Assembly (NCBI GenBank): GCA_038373865.1
Contig: JAXGGA010001027.1
Coordinates: 1-64,000, forward strand
DNA: 64,000 bases
DNA from: Uloborus plumipes
Taxonomy: Eukaryota > Arthropoda > Arachnida > Araneae > Uloboridae
Direction: 5' to 3'
This document shows positions 43,008-53,315 of this stretch, piece by piece. Within the stretch, counting starts at the first letter, position 1. Each line of letters opens with the position of its first letter. Under the pieces are notes generated by a model, which was not told where the DNA came from, ran no database searches, and saw nothing but the letters and a program-made list of their open reading frames with translations. The position numbers were made by a program, and so were the translations under genes.

Positions 43008-43629
43008 TGTTACAAATCTTGTAAATAGTTGTTGTTTTTCCTGCCTTGCATCATTTTAATTAGTTTTGGTTTTATCTGACGTCATGTTGCAAAAGTATCT
43101 GAAGATATCACTTTTATCACTTGTATACCGGCCCTGTAACGTTTTGTAGTTTTTACACTTTCCCTGCATTTAATAAGCGTGAAGACATTTTTCGCTCGGA
43201 GTGTTTTCTTTTTCTTTTTATTACTAGAAGTTTCTTGAATGGATTACGTAATGTTATGAATGAAACAGAATGCTCCAGATATTTCTAGAACGTAGTAGAA
43301 ATGTCCTTCAGAGTATAAAAAGCTGGCCTTGAACACAAGTCAGTTAGTTCTTTTCAGATGTTGATTTCTGAGAGTGCTCGTTTTCGTTCGCTTGGCGAAT
43401 GTTTGTTTTGCTTTTGTAATTGCTTAATTACTGTTCACGTTAGATACGTGGTGCTGAGTTACTGTTGAGAGTACAGTGTACTGTTTTGCTACCTAATTGC
43501 TGGATGTTTAGCAATTGTTTCCTGCTCATATTGTAAATAGTGTAAATACTTGTAAATAAATTTATAGTTACTTCCTCAAGATTGGAATGCTCATTTGAAG
43601 AAAGTTGAAGGTGCTACGGACTCGTTACA
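43008..43629 (+). repeat. 3' LTR
   Basis: Same 622 bp as the 5' LTR, with one base difference at 43500. Followed by ATAC of the target duplication. Confidence 0.96.
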
Positions 43630-43814
43630 ATACTGATGTTAATGTGAACAGGGTAGGATTTAATCTATACTTTTCTCCTGTTCTCTAGGAGGGGGGAGGA
43701 GAATTAAGATAGTGAATGAGGATCAACTTTTTACGGGAAGTGCTTTATAGTACAGTCATTCTTGAAATCTACAATTTCATTCTTTTAACTGTTTCAGAAA
43801 AGTTTTAAAACTGA

Positions 43815-43885
43815 ATAAAAACTCCTGAAAGACTGACGAGCTCAAGTATGAACGCAACTGCTGTCTCATGATGCTGTAAAGAGCT
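43815..43885 (+). ncRNA. Hammerhead-like remnant (copy H)
   Basis: CTGACGA (43833-43839) fits the CUGANGA core. A GCTC/GAAC stem II with one mismatch, GCAA for GAAA, and CTGCTGTC at the cleavage position follow in the right order and spacing. GAGCTG downstream resembles the shared flank of the other copies. Stem I is eroded, so it is a decayed copy. Confidence 0.5.
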
Positions 43886-43949
43886 GTTTGCAATTTGTTT
43901 GTAATTTTGCCTTAACTTGTAATTTTGAAACTTGTAGCTTATAATTATT

Positions 43950-45291
43950 CAGTGGAACTTCGGTTATTCGAAACGTGGATAACTCGTCAACCTTGATGAG
44001 TCGACATTTATTTTTCCAATGGTTAGTCCAATGCTAATTTCAATAGGTGCAAACAACTATAACTTGGCGCATAGTTACAGGAGCCTATGTAAGTCGACAC
44101 CCACTTGCTATTTTATCCCACTTTTACTATCGATATCTTTTCCCTTTAACCATTTCTGAGAATACTGCTACTTATGGGGGAGTCAATTCATGGTTTTCCG
44201 GAAAGAGCTCTTTTTGAGAATTCAAACTAATAGCCAGAAGCGACAGCATTTTGCTGTTGAATTCCTACGGTGAGAAAATGGTTGGAGAATAGGGAAGTTT
44301 CGACCTATTAAATATTTCAACTTGAGTACCAAGTATTGTGAAGAGACTTACAAAACACAAAAATTCACCATCGCCGAATTTTAAAACACAATGATTGATT
44401 TTTAATGATTTTTTAAAAAACCCACGCGCAAAAACAGCGCACCTCGAAAACGAAACCTGTGACGTGGTGTAGCTCAAATTTCAGCCTTTCACTCGCAAAA
44501 ATTGTACTGCAGCTATACTATCTTTTCCATGCAAAGTTTTTCTTTCTTCCGTTATCAATTAGTTTTAAGTCTATAAAATCACTATGGAAATAAGATTTGT
44601 CAAAAGGAAATCCAATAACCTGTCAGCGATGATTGTTTCAAACTTTTTGGAGCGAAAACCATATTCAATTTTTTAGAGGCATCACTTGGCGACTTTTGGC
44701 TATTACCGGCGACCCTTACTGGTTTCCGCTATGCCTCGTAAAGTTTCTCGCTAAAGCTTGGCACTTCGCGAGCGAAAAATCCACCAGCTCTGTGACGTCA
44801 CCATCGCTTAAACTTTACAAATTATTTTTAAAAAACTATTTCTCATGTCGAAAAAAATTTTTTACGAATAATATTGGTGTGTGTTTCTCTATCATTTAAA
44901 AATAAAATTTAAAAATCGAAAACTTCCCCACTGTACTCTAGGGCAGTCCAGACGAGAAACAGAACCAACATGACTTGTTTTCAACAAGCGTGAGGAGGGC
45001 TTTTCTCTTTGACAAGAAGCTCTTATCTCCAAACAAAAATTATGGATTTACTCCCAACAAAGTATTCGAAATTGCCTTATTTATATTGTTGTGTTCTTAA
45101 AAAAAAAGACAAAGAATAAAGAAAGGAGGACTCATTTACTGAATTTTTATAATGTTGATGGTAAGCACTAGTTTCAGCAATACATAAAACACTAAAATAG
45201 TTGAAATTATGGAGCCTCGGTAAGTTGACACGCGTTTAACTCGACTTATTTTCGTAGTTTTGTGGAGTGTCGAGTTATCGAGGTTCCACCG
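43950..45291. mobile_element. Tigger-like MITE, 1.34 kb
   Basis: Left end CAGTGGAACTTCGGTTATTC; right end GAGTTATCGAGGTTCCACCG, its approximate inverse. Subterminal phrases AAGTCGACAC and GTTGACACGCG recur at both ends. TA follows the right end; the left flank TT departs from TA. No transposase remnant was recognised. Confidence 0.65.
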
Positions 45292-45549
45292 TACTTTAAA
45301 ATCAATGAAATTCATGTTAGTCTGTAACGGCGATCTATTTAAATTCGTCATTTCCAAAAGACAATCGTACTTGTAGTTGTCATCAAATACAAAGTACCAG
45401 CCCCATTTTAAACAAATATGTTATGCTATTTTAATTCGGGGGGGTGGGGGCAATTTCTTCCCTATAAATAGTCTATTGCGATGGATATGCCCTAGTACTA
45501 CTTAGGCTCAGTTGATGGAAATCCGGAAAATAAAACAAAATATACATTA

Positions 45550-48077
45550 GGGTGAGTCGAAAAAATCGATTTTTTTATTTCGAAATCGCATTACCTCTCA
45601 AAAGTTGTGGTTTAGTATCCACAACTTGGGAAAAATAAGAAAAAAATTCTAAGTTGACGTCTTCGGTTCGCGCATGAGGCTCAAAGTTGGAAAAAATATG
45701 TTAAAAATGGAAATTTTCAAAAAGAAAAAAGAAAAAAAAACTGTAACTTTTTATAATGCAAATACCATAAGCTGTAAATATTTTGTGCATTTTTAATCTA
45801 AAAAAATATTTTATAGCTCTTACATACGATCTTTAGTTTGCACATCAGCCTTAAATTGCGCTAAAATCGCCTACAATGTCAAATTTCGAAAATATCGATT
45901 TTTTTTATTTCGAAATCGCATTACCTCTCAAAAGTTGTGGTTTGGTATCCAAAATTTGGGAAAAAAAAATAAAAAACCTAAGTTGACTACTTCGGTTCGC
46001 GCATGAGGCTCAAAGTTGGAAAATATATGCTAAAAATGGAAAATTTCAAAAAATAATTTGAAAAAAAAGTAATTTTTTTTTCTATCGAAACTGCTTTAAA
46101 TTGTTAGTAGATAACATAAGTTGAACCCAAAAAATTATACATAACTTTTAGAAGATACATTCTGTTTGTGCATAAGGCTCAAGATATGAAAAAAATGTCA
46201 AAAACTGAACCAGAACGCACTATGTCGGCGCTGTGCCGGTATATTTTTGTTCTACTGCCGACTTTTCTGGACATTACACATATTCTAGGAGACAGTTCGA
46301 AGTCCCTGCAGTCTGCACTCCCTTTGGTTGTCACTTAGTCAGCTAGACCCGCCAATCAAACAGCATCTTTAATTAGCAACTGAAAGTGAATCAAAAAGTG
46401 CAGCGTGTTTAGCTTTGGGTGAGTTTTTTTTGTAACTTTATAGCATATTTTTATGCTCAAGTTTTGTTATACTGTTCTCCGTTCTCCGAATAATAAATAA
46501 TGGAACCCCGGAAAACTTCTAAACGTTTAATTATTTGTCCGTTTTTTGGTGTACCGAAAGGGTTAAGTCAAAGTGTTTTAACTACATGTGCAGATGTGTT
46601 GTTAGCTTGAATTGAAGAAAAATCGCAATCTGTAAAAGGCGAACCTTTTTCAAGGATTTCAGATTGCATAGCTCATAGAAGAAATTTACTGCAAAGCTTC
46701 TATACCAACGGTCAGTCACGTACGTATTGTAAAATTGATAAAGGATTACCATAATACTACACTTTGAGAAAGTCATTTAGTCGTGATAAAGATAAATTGA
46801 ACTTCAAGACAAAACTCAATCATTTTGTTAATTAAGCTAAGTCTAAACTTTTTGACGTTGCTTCTTTTAAGTGTGCAATGAATTTTTCGTGTTCTTGTGC
46901 TAAAAAGCCCATCTCTTGTAGATGTACACTATACATCTGTACATTGGTATAGAACGCACATTGGTATTACCACTGTACATTGGTATAGAAGCTTTGCAGT
47001 AAATTTCTTCTATTTAAGCAGATATGAAAGCAGCACTTTGACTTAACCCTTTCGGTGCACCAAAAAACGGACAAACAATTAAACGTTTAGAAGTTTTCCG
47101 GGGTTCCATTATTTATTAGTCGGAGAACGGAGAACAGTATAACAAAACTTGAGCATAAAAATATGCTATAAAGTTACAAAAAAAACTCAACCAAAGCTAA
47201 ACACTCTGTACTTTTTGACCCACTTTCAGTTGTTAATTAAAGATACTGTTTGTTTGGCGGGTCTAGCTGACTAAATGACAATCAAAGGGAGTGCAGACTG
47301 CAGGGACTTCGAACTGTCTACTAGAATATGTGTAATGTCTATACAAGTCGGCTGTAGAATAAAAATATACCGGCACAATGCCGACGTAGTGCGTTCTGGT
47401 TCAGTTTTTGACTTTTTTTTTTTTTTTTTTTTTTCATATTTTGAGCCTTATGCACAAACAGAATGTATCTTCTAAAAGTTATATATAATTTTTTGGGTTC
47501 AACTTATGTTATCTACTAACAATTTAAAGCAGTTTCGATAGAAAAAAAAATTACTTTTTTTTCAAATTATTTTTTGAAATTTTCCATTTTTAGCATATAT
47601 TTTCCAACTTTGAGCCTCATGCGCGAACCGAAGTAGTCAACTTAGGTTTTTTATTTATTTTTCCCAAATTTTGGATACCAAACCACAACTTTTGAGAGGT
47701 AATGCGATTTCGAAATAAAAAAAAATCGATATTTTCGAAATTTGACATTGTAGGCGATTTTAGCCCAATTTAAGGCTGATGTGCAAACTAAAGATCGTAT
47801 GTAAGAGCTATAAAATATTTTTTTAGATTAAAAATGCACAAAATATTTACAGCTTATGGTATTTGCATTATAAAAAGTTAGTTTTTTTTTTTTTCTTTTT
47901 TCTTTTTGAAAATTTCCATTTTTAACATATTTTTTCCAACTTTGAGCCTCATGCGCGAACCGAAGACGTCAACTTAGAATTTTTTTCTTATTTTTCCCAA
48001 GTTGTGGATACTAAACCACAACTTTTGAGAGGTAATGCGATTTCGAAATAAAAAAAATCGATTTTTTCGACTCACCC
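45550..48077. mobile_element. Palindromic TA-flanked element with GGGTGAGTCG ends
   Basis: TA (45548-45549, 48078-48079) flanks inverted arms of about 1.0 kb each. They start GGGTGAGTCGAAAAAATCGA and are near-complementary to about 46577 and from about 47030. An inner hairpin (about 46673-46706 against 46975-47010) extends the palindrome. Each arm also contains an internal near-repeat of its own start (ATTTCGAAATCGCATTACC at about 45580 and 45907). The same short ORF start lies in both arms. Confidence 0.88.
46501..46611 (+). pseudogene. N-terminal stub of a transposon ORF (left arm)
   Basis: ATG at 46501 gives MEPRKTSKRLIICPFFGVPK followed by GLSQSVLTTCADVLLA and a stop (36 aa). The right arm encodes the mirror copy on the minus strand (ATG near 47110, MEPRKTSKRLIVCPFFGAPK). 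From memory KRxIxCPFFGxP is the start of the same uncharacterised transposon protein as the 6195-7400 remnant. The rest of the gene is missing, so this is a deletion derivative. Confidence 0.5.
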
Positions 48078-48082
48078 TAATA

Positions 48083-48706
48083 TACATATATGTGTGTGTA
48101 CCTTATACAAATCCACAGTTTACGTCGGGTCTGGATGAAATTTGGCATGAAGATACTTGGGCACCCGGGAAGGATCATAGGGTGGTTTTTGAAAGGGAAA
48201 AAATTACCGACCCGTTCGAATTTCGAATAAAGGACTTCAAAATGGCTCTATTTAGTGAAATACTTGTCGGATCTTCTCTATCTTGGTCTCATTCGAAAGA
48301 AAGCAAAAAATACCTGTTAGAAAAGTCTCCTTCCGAAAGTTTTCAAAACCACTAATCGCTGTCTCCACCCTGAAAAAAGATACGGGCGTTTTTAAATTTG
48401 GAAAATATCCATTTTAAATTGGATTTATAAAAATCGTATGCACGAGCGGGAAAGAAATTAAAATAGCGTGCAATAAATTATTGATAACAAAAAGGTGGTG
48501 CCATTTTGTTCTTGATCATAAACAAATAAAATTCTTGCTTTTACTTTTCCTGTAACGGGGATTTGAAACTTTTTTGGCGATTGATTCATTTTTCGTACTG
48601 CGCAAAATGTCGACTTTAATCTAATCGGGACTTTTATAGCCACGCGTTACTTGACATAAATTTTATTCTCAATGTATACCGGGCAGAGTCGGGCCGCGCA
48701 GCTAGT
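48083..48706 (-). repeat. Arthropod-type dispersed repeat, minus orientation
   Basis: On the minus strand it starts ACTAGCTGCGCGGCCCGACT and contains CCCGGGTGCCCAAGTATCTT and ATTTCATCCAGACCCGACG before an AT-rich end with (TG)n. Same style as the repeat at 29569. No intact ORF. Confidence 0.6.
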
Positions 48707-48734
48707 TAATAATATACAAGAGAAGTTGAATTTT

Positions 48735-49741
48735 TGTCTCTTCTCTGTCACAAACCAAGAGATGGCTTTCGTAAATCAAAACGCTTTGATGCATATTGTC
48801 AGATAACGCTTAAGAGGAAATTTTGTCATCTTCACACGCTTCCATTGAGGAAATATTTACTCAACAACAAATGAATTCCTAGATAGCGTCCAGCTGTCTT
48901 CCGAGTTTCCGAGCTATGTAATAATGCATAGCGTAACTTATGTCTGATGACGTCATTCCATTGAGAAACTTGACAGATAAGTCTTACCGAAAACTAATCG
49001 TTTGCTATGTTATGTTTTATTATCGCAGTGGAAAATAATTTTATTCGAAATCTAAATTTGTTAGTGGAATGCTATTTGGGAGAGGAGGGGCGAAGGAGGG
49101 GAGAGTTAAAATCTCGAATTCAATACACGGCGCTCAGAAAAAGTATTTTTATTGCTGCAAATAATATTCTTCTTACTGATAGTATTCTTTCATTAGTTCG
49201 TATACTTTTTGGCGGCCTTAAGTAATACCCTGTTGTAAAGCATTTTGTCCGTTTGTCTGAAAGTTTGCTAATGGGTATTCTAGGCTTAGTTGCTAACAAA
49301 ACAAACTCAGGATCCCTGTAGTTTTTCGTAGTGAAATTTGTTGAATTATATCTAATATATAAAAATTTGCAGAAATCGAAAACATATAGAGGAGCTGAGC
49401 TCCTGTTAACTATCATGCAAATTAAACTGTGTTTGAAACATAAAAACTGCGTAAATAAAGTAAAACTTGCAATTAATTTCGTACGCGTGTTTCGGGTGCA
49501 AAAGGAAAATTTTTTTCAAAGATGAAAAAAACGTGAGCTTACGGGAAACAGAACATTTAATAAAGATTTTATAAAAAATTTAAACACATGCACAAGTCTT
49601 GAATACATTTTTAATGGGTCTTCTTTGTCAGAGGAAGCTTTTCAAAATAACCTGTAGTTGGAGAACTGTCGCTTTCAGAGCTAGAGTTAGGCCATAACCA
49701 TAAAAATCTTAGGAAAAGCTCTATTGCTCCGAGTAGCGAGT
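48735..49741. other. No gene recognised
   Basis: AT-rich with short ORFs. Around 49480-49530 a phrase ACGCGTGTTTCGGGTGCAAA recalls the fold-back element at 55255. Confidence 0.4.
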
Positions 49742-49888
49742 ATGATCTCTATGTTCATAACAGACAAGAGAACACGAAACATATCGTACGAAAATGTGTC
49801 TGTTGAAAACAGCATGATCTCTATGTTCATAACACGGACAAGAGAACACGAAACAGACCGTACTAAAATCTGTCTGTGGAAAACAGCA
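49742..49888. repeat. Two-copy 72-bp tandem repeat
   Basis: ATGATCTCTATGTTCATAAC starts at 49742 and again at 49814. The copies share AAGAGAACACGAAACA and GAAAACAGCAT with several substitutions. Confidence 0.8.
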
Positions 49889-50390
49889 TTGCAACAACAT
49901 AGTTAAAAATATCAGTAATTATTTATTATGATGGTTTTAATCATTATCATAATAATAACCACAAAATTTTATTATCGCTATAATGTTTTACGTTATATGT
50001 TATGTGTATATCGTCAGCTGGGGTAAGATTGGCCCAAATCTAAAGATTTATAATATCTAAAGTTTTATCAGCGATATGTCTTTTGACATTGATTATATTA
50101 ATTTTCAAAACATCTTACTGTGTAAACAAACCTTTGTATCATTAAATTAAAAACATATTGAGACCTCTCAATCATTTTGCAATATTATACTGCATTTTTT
50201 CAATGTTTGGGCCTAAGAACCTGTGATTAGTATAGGTTGGGCAAAAGTTAGAGAAGATAAAATTACCACCAGACATATTAGTTTGTTATTTTGCCTGCTT
50301 TTAATTCAAAAACATCCATGAAATGGGGAGAAATAGGAATAAATGAAACAAACTTCATTTTAGGGAAAAATATTGTATTGTATAAAAATA

Positions 50391-50675
50391 TCAATCCAAT
50401 TCAATTACAGGGAACCAACCCATAGTCTGCCATTTGAAATGTTGTTCGAAAACATGCTCCTCTTCATCACTAAAGATTCTTGCACGTCCTACATTTTTTG
50501 AATGAATCCCTTTAAGTTTGTTTTTTATTGTAGACCTAGGTATATTATACATTTTTTCTGCAGCTCTTTGGGTTAAGGCACCAGACTTAATAGCCTCTAA
50601 ACACTCCTCTAACACTTCTGGTTTGCAATTGGCGTAATTTCTTGTACCAAGAGGTTTTATCCGATTTCTCGGCAT
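50391..50675 (-). CDS. Psq-type HTH protein of a pogo-like element
   Basis: A 94-aa ORF beginning MPRNRIKPLGTRNY, with a Pipsqueak/CENP-B-type helix-turn-helix: GALTQRAAEKMYNIPRSTI and NKLKGIHSKN. It matches the N terminus of jerky/Tigger transposases, which binds terminal repeats. The DDE domain is missing and the ORF ends soon after FSDEEEHVFEQHF. Because it has no internal stops it might still be translated and could act as a repressor of related elements, but that is speculation. Confidence 0.75.
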   Translation of the reverse strand: MPRNRIKPLGTRNYANCKPEVLEECLEAIKSGALTQRAAEKMYNIPRSTIKNKLKGIHSKNVGRARIFSDEEEHVFEQHFKWQTMGWFPVIELD

Positions 50676-51207
50676 TTTTCCTGAAAAAAATCCAAAAACT
50701 GGTGCTTAAAATAATAATAAAAATATTTTAAGTGGTTTTGTTAAACAATCTGCTTATAAAATATGTACCAATCAAGTTTTATATCGAAAATAATGTACCT
50801 TGGGGAAACTGTCCCAGCCACCATCTTGGACCAAAGTTACCCCAACTCTGGGCCAAAGCTGTCATGAAATAATAAAATCGAATTATTTTGTAAATAACAA
50901 AGGTAACAGCATTATTATACCAAAAATACTTGAAACAGTTGAATATACAGGGGTTGGACAAAAATATGGAAACACCTAGTGAAATGCATGTTTGAAAACA
51001 ATGATTGATTTCAATGAAATATGTAAGTGGCACTAGCGTTTTCGTCTACTGAGGCTACTTATACAACTTTGTAAATATGTTGAACAGTTCAGTCGTTGTC
51101 GGAGCACTGTTATGTGAGCTTGACATTGCATTATGTCAGAGCTTACAGACTTCGAAAGTGGGTGAATTGGTGCAGCACGTATGGTAGGTGCTTCCGCAAG
51201 CAAAGTA

Positions 51208-53315
51208 GGGGAAGACCGCCTATATTGGACCACTGCTTAAATTGGACCTCGGGCTTAAAATCTAGTACAGAGATCTGTGCTACACTTTAATAGTATAAAC
51301 ATAAAGTTTTAGGAATAAAATCAATGTGTATGAAGTTTCACCGGTCTTCGAACTGTTTAGCGTGAGTTACGGCTTGATTTGTGTTGAAAACGTGAGAAAT
51401 CTTATTTTGCGGACTTGTTTCTAGAAAGATAACTCAAAAACTTGTGAATTGCGGTAAAATGCTGTTATAGTATTATAATCTGTGTTTAATAAGGATTACA
51501 TCGATGTATTTACATGCGCTATTGTGGTAATTTTTGACAGAGCTATGAACTGAAGAATAAAAAACGGCGTGTTTTCCTTTATTGGACCGAAAAAAAATTC
51601 CTATATTGGACCGGTGGTCCAATTTAAGAATATGATTTTAAACAAGACTTTTTATTAATCGTAACATAAAATAAGTGACTCGTTTTATTTAATAGCGTAG
51701 TTAAAATTATTTTAAGCATACTTTAACACCTATTCACGATATTCATTTAAACTTTTTTATCAAGCACATTTTTCAAGCAGAAATGTATGTTTTTTTTTTC
51801 TCTTCATCCATTAAGCTGCAGTTTCAGGTTGTTAAACATAGTTATTAACTTAAATAACATTTAATCTGGTTTACCGATAAATATGAGAAAAATATGAAAT
51901 TCTTCGATATTTTAGAAACAATTTGTATGCTACTAACATGTTCAATGTCAATGAAGCCGGTCTTTTCATTCTCCAAAAGTCCCAAAATATATTGACGTAG
52001 AGAGGTTAACATCCGATAGCATCAGTAATGAGTGGTGAACGTGGTAGAAACGCACTGGTTATTTGCTGCATGAGTGCAAGCTCCCCATGCTTATTTTCAA
52101 AAGATTGCGTTACATGTATGAACTTATCGTAAAAGCTTCCCTCGTGAGCAATATGCTTGTTCAAAAAAAATGCTGGATCACAAACGATAATTTACACAAT
52201 TGATACAACCTTTCATCAAAACTGTTAAGCCAAGCAATGTAAAAAGAATGTCCTTCTATAACGGATAGGCACAGCACTTACATAAAGAACATTGATGCAA
52301 TAAACTTTTCTAACGAGAACGATATAATAATGCTTTCTCTTTAAGCACATCATGCACGTAGATGTGGTTTTTATTCAGTCTGTCTACATATTTTAATCGA
52401 GCATGTGATACATGGATGCGAGAACATTTAATGAGATCCATTATATAATATCGCATAAGAGAACTGTTTGGTAACTCTTATGGGCAAACCGCAATTAAGG
52501 CCATGGCAAATGCTCTGAGTTGATTCCAAAGAACAGCAGTTTGGCCTGTTAATTGACATGTGTTTAATGACATTGACTTGGCTGCAGCAGAATTAGAGGC
52601 AAGTAGTCCAGATAAAACTACTCAAAGTGAACAGGTTACATGTTCGGTACACCATGTACAAGAGCTAGCTACGACTTAAATTAGTACAAATTCTGCAGAA
52701 TCGGCGGATAGTTCTCATCAAAACATGATTACCAACTCTAACTATGATTTTGTAAAGCCGGCTCACATATCACCTTTGTTTAAAAAAATAGAAGGAACAA
52801 AAAGGAAGGCTGTCTCAGCAATCATTCTAACGCCGTATAAAAGAGGCATAGAGCAGAAAAAGTCACACAAGAAGAAGCAAGAAACTGCACAAAACAATTG
52901 TTATTGCAATATTTGTCATAGAGATGAAGTACAAAACATGATTAAGTGTATGAAATGCCATCGGCGAGTTTATCAACACTGCCTAAGTGAGGCCGAAGCA
53001 AAAGAAATTCTATTGCAAATCCTGGAAAAAAGCTGTATAGTTCAAATATAAATTATTCTACGTTTTCCTGGTACGGTCCAATTTAGGAAGCGCATGGTTC
53101 AATTTAGGCGCATATATGCCTAAATTGGACTTTTGCAACTTTTTCTAAGATAATTTTTTAAAAAATAATTTTCATATTTTTAGAAAATATAAGCTCCTAG
53201 GGCGGTTTCTGATTAAATTTAGCTTACGATGCCCTATTTTGTATTTCTGTTTTGCTTCACATTGAGCGACACAGGCCTCCTGTTCTTAGGGGGTCCAATA
53301 TAGGCGGTCTTCCCC
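51208..53315. mobile_element. Pogo-like element inserted in the Tc1 transposase (inner layer)
   Basis: TIRs GGGGAAGACCGCCTATATTG and the exact inverse are flanked by TA (51206-51207, 53316-53317). Further GGACC-type subterminal motifs recur (51600, 53073, 53096). The TA target lies inside a GTA valine codon of the Tc1 transposase. Confidence 0.92.
51900..53051 (+). pseudogene. Pogo/jerky-type DDE transposase with PHD-like C terminus, decayed
   Basis: Recognisable blocks: FNVNEAGLF (51941), where families have NVDETG, so the first catalytic aspartate is asparagine; SGERGRNALVICCMSAS (52028); ITDRHSTYIKNIDAINFS then NENDIIMLSL (52255-52345), keeping the second aspartate; and an open C-terminal part (52725-53051). 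That part has CYCNICHRDEVQNMIKCMK then CHRRVYQHC, a Cys/His cluster like the PHD-type tail of arthropod pogo-like transposases. Multiple stops lie between blocks. Confidence 0.8.

Larger units (their letters stand above)
37408..43629 (+). mobile_element. Complete Ty3/gypsy LTR retrotransposon
   Basis: Two 622-bp LTRs (TGTTAC...GTTACA) bound a 6.2-kb element. Direct ATAC repeats (37404-37407, 43630-43633) are the target duplication. The order is LTR, tRNA-Lys-type primer site, one gag-pol ORF, polypurine tract, LTR. In pol the order protease, reverse transcriptase, RNase H, integrase is Ty3/gypsy-type. There is no env-like ORF. Only one LTR difference was seen, so insertion was recent. Confidence 0.97.
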
